From Channallabes apus (taxonomy: Eukaryota; Chordata; Actinopteri; Siluriformes; Clariidae), in contig CM060121.1 in assembly GCA_030522415.1 (NCBI GenBank), positions 16,532,142 through 16,596,141 of the forward strand: DNA of 64,000 bases, written 5' to 3'. The number at the start of each line of letters is the position of its first letter. Within the stretch, counting starts at the first letter, position 1. The notes beneath the pieces are model-generated. The model was not told where the DNA came from. It saw only the letters and a list, made by a program, of their open reading frames with translations, and did no database searches. This document shows positions 13,781 to 24,400 of this stretch, piece by piece. The translations under genes and the position numbers were made by a program.

Positions 13781-15416
13781 CAGCCCGCTCTTTGTGTGCG
13801 CTCGTCATTTATGTATTTATTTTTTTGGGCTGTGGAACAAAAAATTTGCATTTCCATTATTTCTTATGGGGAAATTCACTTTGATTTACGAGTCTTTTGA
13901 AATATGAGCCCACTCCTGGAACAAATTATGTTCACAATCCAAGGTTCCACTGTAATGTGGTTAACCACAGTTCATTCAAAGGGCAATTACTTTTTCACAT
14001 TGGACCCTTTAGCTTTGGACAGTTATTTTCCTTTAATAAATTAAATGACTTAAAAACTTGGATTATCTTTATGAAATATTAAAATTTGTTTCATGATCTC
14101 AGTCATTTAAGTGTGACAAATATGCAAAAAAAACAGGCAAATACTTTTTTACAGCAATGTACATTTAGCTTTGATGACAGCTTGGCTCACATAACATTCT
14201 CTTATAAGATTCATGAGTTAGTCATCTAAAATTCTTTTCAATTCACAAATGTGAATTGTCAGCAGTTAATTTGTGACATTTCTTGCCCTTGTGCAGAGGA
14301 AGGGTGGGTACAGAGTCAACAGCCCCATTAGTGCTTCTACCCCTACTGCACAAATCCACATGATGGCAAGAGTTAAGAGAAAATACAGTCCATCTTCACT
14401 GTTAGAAAATAGGGTAAGTAATAATCGAATCCAAAACATCTCAATAACTTCCCCAAGTATCCCCAAGTGCCATCACTAAAACCTTCAAACGCTAGGAAAC
14501 TTCTGTTTTGAGGACTGTCTCAGAAAAGAAAGACCAAGAGCTACCTCTGCTGCAGAGGAAACGTTTATTAGAATTACCAGCTTCAGAAACCACCAAGCAG
14601 CAGATATATTTCAACATTCAATGTTCAGAGGAGACTGCATGTGTCAGGTCTTTATGGTCGAATTACATTAGATCAGTGGAAAACTGTCCTTTGGTCTGAT
14701 GAGTCAAAATTTGAGACCTTTGGATCTAACTGCTGTGTCATCGAGGTTCCCATTGTGAAGCATGGAGGAGGAGGTGTGTGGATGATGTGGGGTGCTTTGC
14801 TGGTGACAGTGTTGTTGACTTTTTCAAAATTGATGGAACAATATCCAACATGGCCATCACAGTATTTTGCAGTGGCATGCCATCCCATCTGGTTTGCAAT
14901 TAATGGGACCATAAGAATCACATAATCTAAATCCAATTGAGATGGTTTTTACTGGAGAGAGAAGGATTCAGGGGTGTATTCAGGGTTGTGGGGGGCCTAT
15001 CCCAGGAGGTTTAGGGAACGAGGCAAGGTACAGCCTAGACAGCGTGCCAATCCATCACTGGGCACATACACACACACTATGGGCAATTTCAGAACGCCAA
15101 TTAGCCAAATCTGCAGGTCTTTGGACTGTGGGAAGAAACCAGAGTACCCAGAGGAAACCCACCAAACACGGGGAGAACATGCAAACTCATGCACACAGAG
15201 ACGGGAATCAAGTCTGGCCGGGAATCGAACCCGGACCCTGGAGGTGCAAAGCGACAGTGCTAACCACTACACGACAGTGCGAACAACCCTACCTCTGGGA
15301 GATGTCATCATTTTAATGTCTTCTGTATAAATCAATATAAAATATTATAAATAATATAAAATGTTGAAGACAATAAAAACCATAGAATAAGAAGGTGAGT
15401 CCAAACTTTTGCCTGG

Positions 15417-15476
<60 letters not shown>

Positions 15477-18400
15477 CTATCTATATATCTATATAAAATG
15501 TATGCAGATACTGTAAATTGCTGCTTAATGTTCCTGTGGGAGAGTCTGCTTAAGGCAGATTAAACACAATCTCGTCAGTGTTTCTGGTTTAATTGCAACC
15601 TTTAATTTTGTCCTCATTTGTTTTTTTTATTAAATAAATGTAAGAAAAGAAATGTAAAACACTTGTAAAGCAGCATGGTCTGAAGAAATCAACTGTGGGA
15701 GCAATTATTAGAAAATGGAAGACATACAAGACCACTGATAATCTCCCTTGCTCTGGGAGCTGACCAAGATCTCACCCTGCGGGGTCAAAATGATCACAAG
15801 AACTGTGATCAAAAATCCCAGAACCACACGGGGGAACTTGTGAATGACCTGCAGAGAGCTGGGACCAAAGTAACAAAGGCTACCATCAGTAACACACTTC
15901 GCCGCCAGTGACTCAAATCCTGCAGTGCCAGACGTGTCCCCCTGCTGTTGCCCAGTGACAACCCCAAAACACCACTGCTCTAGAGGAGATCTGTATGGAG
16001 GAATGGGCCAAAATACCTGCAACAGTGTGTAAAAACCTTGTGAAGACCTACAGAAAACGTTTGACCACTGTCATTGCCAACAAAGGGTATATAACAAAGT
16101 ATTGAGATGAAATTTTGTTATTGACCAAATACTTATTTTCCACCATAATTTGCAAATATGTTTGTTTAAATCCTACAGTGTGACTTTCTGGATTTTTTTT
16201 TTCTTATTTTGTCTCTCATAGTTGAGGTATACCTATGATGAAAATTACAGCCTTCTCTCATCTTTTTAAATGGGAGAACTTGCACAAGTGGCTGACTAAA
16301 TACGTTTTTGCCCCACTGTATATAGTATTCAGCAGGGGTACTCAAATATAAATTTGAAAGGTCCACTTACCAAATTTCTATTCAGTCCGAGGTCCGGAAA
16401 AATTTTCTAACAATACCCAAAAATGACATGGTAGTCTTTTTAGTGTGAAAAGTGACATCATCTTTGTAACACCAGTTGTTTGAACTTGGGCATAAAAGGT
16501 GTGAGGACCAGGTGGAGGCACTGATGCAAATGTTCATTGGTTAGGCAGCTGTGTTTTTCACTGTGCTCATAGTTGAAATGGCAGATTCATAGCAGTACGT
16601 TGAGGAAAACATTGTGAGAATTTGAAGGGCCATTTTCTGCAGGACAGGAACACCTGCTACAGTAACCATCTTTGTCCAGAAGGTGAGAAGGTGACCATTT
16701 TTGAGTCACGTGACAAAAGAACGAACAACTCGGGACTTGACGATTCGTTGAGAACTGTTTCCTGTACATACAGTGGTGTGAAAAACTATTTGCCCCCTTC
16801 CTGATTTCTTATTCTTTTGCATGTTTGTCACACTTAAATGTTTCTGCTCATCAAAAACCGTTAACTATTAGTCAAAGATAACATAATTGAACACAAAATG
16901 AAGTTTTTAAATGAAGGTTTACGTTATTAAGGGAGAAAAAAAACTCCAAATCTACATGGCCCTGTGTGAAAAAGTTATTGCCCCCCTTGTTAAAAAATAA
17001 CTTAACTGTGGTTCATCACACCTGAGTTCAATTTCTGTAGTCACCCCCAGGCCTGATTACTGCCACACCTGTTTCAATCAAGAAATCACTTAAATAGGAG
17101 CTACCTGACACAGAGAAGTAGACCAAAAGCACCTCAAAAGCTAGACATCATGCCAAGATCCAAAGAAATTCAGGAACAAATGAGAACAAAAGTAATTGAG
17201 ATCTATCAGTCTGGTAAAGGTTATAAAGCCATTTCTAAAGCTTTGGGACTCCAGCGAACCACAGTGAGAGCCATTATCCACAAATGGTAAAATCATGGAA
17301 CAGTGGTGAACCTTCCCAGGAGTGGCCGGCCGACCAAAATTACCCCAAGAGCGCAGAGACAACTCATCCGAGAGGCCACAAAAGACCCCAGGACAACATC
17401 TAAAGAACTGCAGGCCTCACTTGCCTCAATTAAGGTCAGTGTTCACGACTCCACCATAAGAAAGAGACTGGGCAAAAACGGCCTGCATGGCAGATTTCCA
17501 AGGCGCAAACCACTTTTAAGCAAAAAGAACATTAAGGCTCGTCTCAATTTTGCTAAAAAACATCTCAATGATTGCCAAGACTTTTGGGAAAATACCTTGT
17601 GGACCGACGAGACAAAAGTTTAACTTTTTGGAAGGTGCGTGTCCCGTTACATCTGGCGTAAAAGTAATACAGCATTTCAGAAAAAGAACATCATACCAAC
17701 AGTAAAATATGGTGGTGGTAGTGTGATGGTCTGGGGTTGTTTTGCTGCTTCAGGACCTGGAAGGCTTGCTGTGATAGATGGAACCATGAATTCTACTGTC
17801 TACCAAAAAATCCTGAAGGAGAATGTCCGGCCATCTGTTCGTCAACTCAAGCTGAAGCGAGCTTGGGTGCTGTAGCAGGACAATAACCCAAAACACACCA
17901 GCAAATCCACCTCTGAATGGCTGAAGAAAAACAAAATGAAGACTTTGGAGTGGCCTAGTCAAAGTCCTGACCTGAATCCTATTGAGATGTTGTGGCATGA
18001 CCTTAAAAAGGCAGTTCATGCTAGAAAACCCTCAAATAAAGGTGAATTACAACAATTCTGCAAAGATGAGTGGGCCAAAATTCCTCCAGAGCGCTGTAAA
18101 AGACTCGTTGCAAGTTATCGCAAACGCTTGATTGCAGTTATTGCTGCTAAGGGTGGCCCAACCAGTTATTAGGTTCAGGGGGCAATTACTTTTTCACACG
18201 GGGCCATGTAGGTTTGGATTGTTTTTCTCCCTAAATAATAAAACCCTTCATTTAAAAACTGCATTTTGTGTTTACTTGTGTTATCTTTGACTAATAGTTA
18301 AATGTGTTTGATGATCAGAAACATTTTGTGTGACAAACATGCAAAAGAATAAGAAATCAGGAGGGGGGCAAATAGTTTTTCACACCACTGTAGCCTACGG

Positions 18401-21400
18401 AGGTTTTGCGATGATTTGCACATGCGCGCTCAGTAGAAAATGAACAAATCACTCTCTGAGACGACTCGTTCTTTTGTCACGTTAAAGATTCGTTCAAAAA
18501 GAACGAATCGTTCATGAACGACCCATAACTAGAAGACTCAAAGATATATTGCGTGGAAACACAGTTGCGCACTTCATTGAGAACTCATTTGGATTATGAT
18601 TAAATTAGAATGTTTCACTGCATGTCAGAAATGCTCATGTCAGAAAGTCAAGAGAGTTGTCCATAAAGTTAAGAAAAGAGATCACTGCCTTGCACAAACA
18701 AGGACAAGGATATTTTAAAAAAATACTAAAGGTACTAAATGTTCCTAAAAATACAGTAGAAATCCTTTTTGGCGAGTTCAAAGTTAAGGTAACAGTGGCT
18801 ATTACATGCCTCTACCAGATTCCTGAGGAGGTAAGTGTTGAAAAACACTCGATTGCCATACAGAAATATTTGTTTCACTCTGCACTATAAGGCACATATT
18901 AAACACTGTAGGTCACCCCAAGACATACACCGATACTGACCCTAAAACACAAGAAAATTCAGCTGACTGGATTCAATCAATTATCCTTAAAGAAAACGTC
19001 ATGCCATTTGTGAGGAAACTGAAACTTCGGTGTCATCTGTCCTTCCAACAAGACAATGACCACAAGCATACTTTAAAGTCCATCAAGTCCTGCTTTCAGT
19101 CCTGGAAGGTTCTAAAGTGGCCATAACAATCATCTGACTTGAATCCAATTGAAAATTTTGAAAAAAAAAAGAAAGAAAGAAAGAAAAGCAGTTGCAGCGC
19201 ACACACCCAATAATCTTACTGAAAACGGGGCCATTGCCCTTAGGAACGGGCTAAGATCCTTCAGAAACAATGCCAGAAGCTAGCATCAGGTCATTATAGC
19301 TAAAGGGGCTCTGCTAATAAAAGCTAAAGGGGGCCTGACCCTCCCGAAGATGTTTCTCATCAAGGGGTTGAATAATTTTAATACTGTTGTAGTCATTAAA
19401 AGTAGCATTTTTGGTTGGCTTTCGAGAAACCAATTGTTATTAGTTGTGTTGAGCTATTTAAATTGCTCTTGTTTCACCGATTTATTACAAACAGCTGCAA
19501 GTTGGCCAAAAAAATATATATATTTTTTCCAATAGGGATTGAATAATTTTGAGTGCAACTGTGAAATGCAGTATATCAAATTAAATTAATATAAATAAAT
19601 GGAATGGATTTTTTTGTTAGAACATAGAGTAACAAATGTAAATTTTGTGTTTTACATTTATTTTTTAAATTTTTGTGGTCCCTATATGATCTGTCCCAGG
19701 TTCTATATGTTTTTTTCAAAACTCACAAACATCATGTGCCCAGGATTGTTTTACTGGAATAAAAAAATAAATGAGTACAAAATTAAAGGTTGCAATAAAA
19801 ACAGTAACACTGACGAACGAGATCTGCCTTAAGCAGACCCTCACACAGGAACATTAGGCAGTATTTACAGTATCTAAATAAAATAATGAAATAATGACCG
19901 AAATCAATGAAAATGAGACTACTCTTGATATTTTAAAGGCCTGCATATTGGGGGGGGGGATTGGAGGCCAGAGCTGTGGGCATTTTTGTGGACAAGGCAT
20001 AACTTGTGTCTAAGCTGAGTCTGTTGTCCTTCAGCCAAAACTATCCTCTCTTTTGCCCCACAAAATTGAGCACAGCAAACTATGCTGCAGCTGCAACACC
20101 AAGCCAGATGCTTCTTAACAATCTGCACAGAACCAAAGACAATGTCTCTACAGGAGACCAGGTTTTAGGCACCATACCCTTTCAAAAAACTTTCTCAAAG
20201 ATTTTTCTTGCCTTTACATCAGTCTGTTATAAGAAAAAAAAGATCACATTTTAGATTTTTAGATTTGCAAACACAAAAACTAATTAAATGGTGCAGAGAA
20301 ATAATTGTATGTTGGTCAAGAAAGTAATATTAGTCAGTACAATACATCCTTGATCTCAACATCAGAAGTGTCTGGGACCTTGCAGGAACAGAATAATGGT
20401 AGGCAGCCAAGTTTTCCAAGATGTCTGAAAACGCCTGCCAGCTAATTTCCTTATAGAAATGCACAACATGCAGTTTTAAACACAAAAGGCTACCACACCA
20501 AATGTTCATTTGAATTGGTTTTTCTGTGTTTCAGGCTCTTACAGACTATATTACACTTTTAAATTCATGAAAACTTTTAAAAACCAATGCTTACAAAGCA
20601 CAAAAACAATACAACTGGGAAACAAATAATACCTATATATTGAAATAATAAACCCTATAACGGTTATTATGCTGTCTTGCCTTACCTGTTTTGTTGGCCA
20701 GCATTAGATCACCCTCTGCATCTGGTAATCCAGGTGCTTGTTGGCTCAGCTTTGTGGTCTCCTCAGTGTTTTGCATATGGAGTTTTAAATCACTAGTATC
20801 AGTAGACTGGGTATCCAGTCTGCTACTTGCTCGTGTGCGTCCTAAAATACGCCTAACAACTCGTTTCGAGCGTCGATTTCCTGTGCCCTTGAAACCAACA
20901 TCCTTTTGCTGTGTTTCAGCCTTTGTGTTTGAGACATTCTCCTCTCCAAGCCCAACCTCAGCAGACCCTGACTCCTCCTGTAGGCTTGGACTTGCAAGGA
21001 GAGCAGCTTCAGTCTGAGCACTTTCTAATTCTGGCTTGTCTGTGGGTTCTGCTGGACTTGCAGTTACTGTGTGATTCTGGCTGGGTCCTGGTATAGGATC
21101 AGTCTTATTCTCACTCTGTGGATCGCAGTCTTTGGCCTGCAAATCATCAACCTCAGGCTTAATTCCCCCTATTTGCACAGAAGCTCTGGTGGGGTACCTA
21201 TCACTAACCCCTGTGGTCAATCTGGCATTACCAGAAAACTGTGTCCATCCTTTTCTGCAGGTTTTTTTCTGAAAACGTGGTGAGACACGAGGCCCACCAG
21301 CTCTTGTTCGAGTTGTGTGTGTCTTGGCATGCTCTGCAAGTTCTTGAGGCACATCAGAGCTATAGTTGCACTTGAGACAAACAAACTGACCAAAATTAGC

Positions 21401-24400
21401 CAAAGACTCTTTAGTGACTGGCTTCTTGGAATTTCTGCGGCTTGCTCTCTTGCCTTCCTCCTTCACCTTTCCCATCTCCTCCAAGATCTTGTGCCGAAAC
21501 TCCTCATGCTGTCTGTGATGGTCCAACAGCGCTGGCCTATCAGTGAAATTCTGTCCGCATTCCATACACTCAAAGACATTTTTCTTGGCTCGCCTCCTCC
21601 TTGCATTATCTTCTCCACCATGTTCCTTTCTCCCACTGTCTAGGCCATGTTCTTGCATGTGTTCCCTCAGATGTGCTGCTTTTTTAAAGTATGAGCTACA
21701 TTCGACACAGGTGAAAATCTCTTGGGAAAGTTCTCCTTGGAGTTCTTGTGGCTCATTCTTAACTTTAATCTTCTCCTCCTCTTCCTCTGTAAACTCGAAC
21801 ACTCCTTCTTTATCGTTTATGAATTTACTGCACTCTTTTGCCCTGGAGGAACTTATTCTAGTCTTCCTTCCTGTACCCGGTGTGCACTGCCAGGCATTTA
21901 GCCCAGAAAAAGGTCTCAGTAAGGCTCTCTTCTTTCTCCGACGCTGGATGAAGGTGCAGTGTGCCCATGGACCTGGTGGTGGACTTTCTGGGTCTGAATC
22001 ACCAGGAAATGTATATACATCTCGTTCAGGAACACTCTTTATTTCCTTCTTCTTTTGATCAAAGTCTGTCTCCTCCTCTTCCTCTTTTATTGTCCCACTT
22101 AACTCTTGATGTTCAACGTTATCTTTTTCCGCTGCAAATAAATAAGAACACACATTATTCAGTTCCATGTACTGAAATTATATTTATTAAAAACATATAT
22201 TTCTCTCTGCAAAATAATGCATTTTCACAAACCACATTGTTGAGTGCTGGATTGTACCGTCCCTGGATCTCTGCACGCACCTCTGTCTTGACTTTGTGCA
22301 TCCAAAGAACTAGACAAGTTTTTGTCTAACATTATTGTTTTGGACTTTTCAGGTGTTGGGTAAACTCCACAGTCAAGTCTGCATGCAATGGCATTGAAAA
22401 GGGCATACAGTACAAACCAGGGTAAACTCAGGTTATGTATATTACATTCAGGCAAAATGTCTTCTGTAAAAATGCATCAAACTAAATCTCTCACTCACTT
22501 TTCTTGCTCTTCTTCACAGGTGAGACTTCCTGGACTGTGAGCAGCAAGGCCATGAGGATTAGAAAAGTGCTCGAGTTCCTCTTCTTACATACACACATAT
22601 GAACGCAGACAAAGAGACAATCAACTTAACACTGTGTGTGTATATATACACATATATACACAGTACTCTTCAAAACTTTTGAGCCATTCATTTCTTCATA
22701 TTTTGCTTCCAAAGAGACAGACTTTCTTGTTTATTTTTAATGTACTCTTGAAGAATAGTTCTCCAGGCATCCTGAAAGACTTTTTTCCTCTCATTTTTGG
22801 AAAGTTTTGGCAAGTTCGGCAAGGTCATTTTCCTGACCAGTCTGAGAGGAATGTGAGAGGAATGTGTGTTTTTTTTGTTTCTTAAGCCACACAGTAACCT
22901 ATGAATCATTCAAACACAAAAAGAATCCTATCCTACTTAAGGCAAGAACCAGTGAAGAAGATGTGCAGATAATGACAGATGATCAGGCCAGTGATTAGTA
23001 TACTAATTACTATACTATATGATGCTGAAAGCTGAGTAGTTCAAACAGATAAGAGAAGAAATAAGATTGCTGCGAAGTGATTTGAAATTTGAATTATCTG
23101 TAGGCACTTTAGGCACAGTAAAACATTTGTGGCTGTTTCTTTAGTGTAATCTACATATAATTTAATTTCATATGAAGAAATTAGGGGTGGCTCGCACAGA
23201 AGGTAATATATGCATAACTTTCTTTAGAATTACTGGCACCCACACACTGAATTTTCCATTCAAATTAGAAACTATTTATCCACTACCAAATAAAAACAGT
23301 ATTTTATATAGTACGTTATACTGTATTATATCTTATTTTTATATACAATAATTTTGCCTGACAAAATATATGTGGCAAAATTACTAAAATCTTTAAGGAA
23401 TATATTTAAATAAATGTAAATAAATTGTGATAACCTATATATACTCTACTATATATACACTAATTCCTCATTGTTACCTTTGACCAAGCGTGTAAATATG
23501 AGGTTGGACAGATATCCCTAATATTCCTAGATTTGAAACCTACTAAAAGCCTGTGTTTAAAATCCCTCTACAAGATTTGACAATCTTGTTAAACATAAGC
23601 AGGTCTAAAAATATCAGTTGTTGACAAATGTAAACCAGTACTTTGTAGAAAAATGTGCAACTTTGGGAAATTAAAAATAAGTTAGATAAAACTATACAAA
23701 GTCCCAGCTGAGCTTAAAATATAGTATTTTTATTTTTTGCTTGTGTTGTTCTTTTTAGGGCCCCAAGTACCACATGTGCTGTAAGCTTGCATTTTTCTTA
23801 TTCATATTTTTGTTCCTTAAATAGGAATAAAAATAAAAAAAAACCTTAGGTCATGGAAGCATTAAATTTTATCAAAGGTTCATACTCTGCTGTTTAGGCA
23901 AGTGAGAACTGTGAGACCTAGAGACACAATTCTTTGGCATGAAATCTAATAGAAATAATATATCTGTAAAAAAAAAAATATATATATATATATATATAGT
24001 CATACCACAGAAATCTATTTCAGCAAGATGAGCCAAACAGCTGCAATTTATAATTGGTTAGCTCTATAGTAAAATAAAATATGCAATGAAATCATTGTAA
24101 TTTGCCTCATCGATTATTTGGCACTGTCCACTTTAAATTTATAAAAATTTGCATAATACGAAAATGCAAGTTTTGCATACTAGTCCTAGAATTTTTTTTG
24201 CTTTACAAATTTCTCTTCAGTCTTTTCAATAGTTATCAGACATACATTGACATCTGTAAAAAAGAAAAATTGTATGTGTATATATATATATATATGCCAT
24301 CCATATCCCAGTCAATTATAGTAAGAGTAGAGCTTGATTTGCTCAAACAGCTGCAACTCAGCACTGGCTGCATGGATTTACACACATCTTGAAATGCATA

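Larger units (their letters stand above)
16700..18529. mobile_element. Second copy of the hAT-like element, split by Tc1 copy A
   Basis: Flanks of copy A (16700-16770 and 18391-18529) align to the reverse complement of 31862-32110, including AAAACCTCCGTAGG, the AGAAAATGAACAAAT block and CGAATCGTTCATGAACGA. The left end is incomplete. Confidence 0.75.

Noticed and set aside
21543..22058. 171-codon plus-strand open frame
   Set aside because: Antisense to WIZ exon 4; composition mirrors the zinc-finger and acidic coding strand, with no family resemblance.
22670..22905. Possible exon upstream of WIZ exon 3
   Set aside because: The sequence looks like a dispersed repeat, and WIZ exons 2 and 3 join in phase without it.
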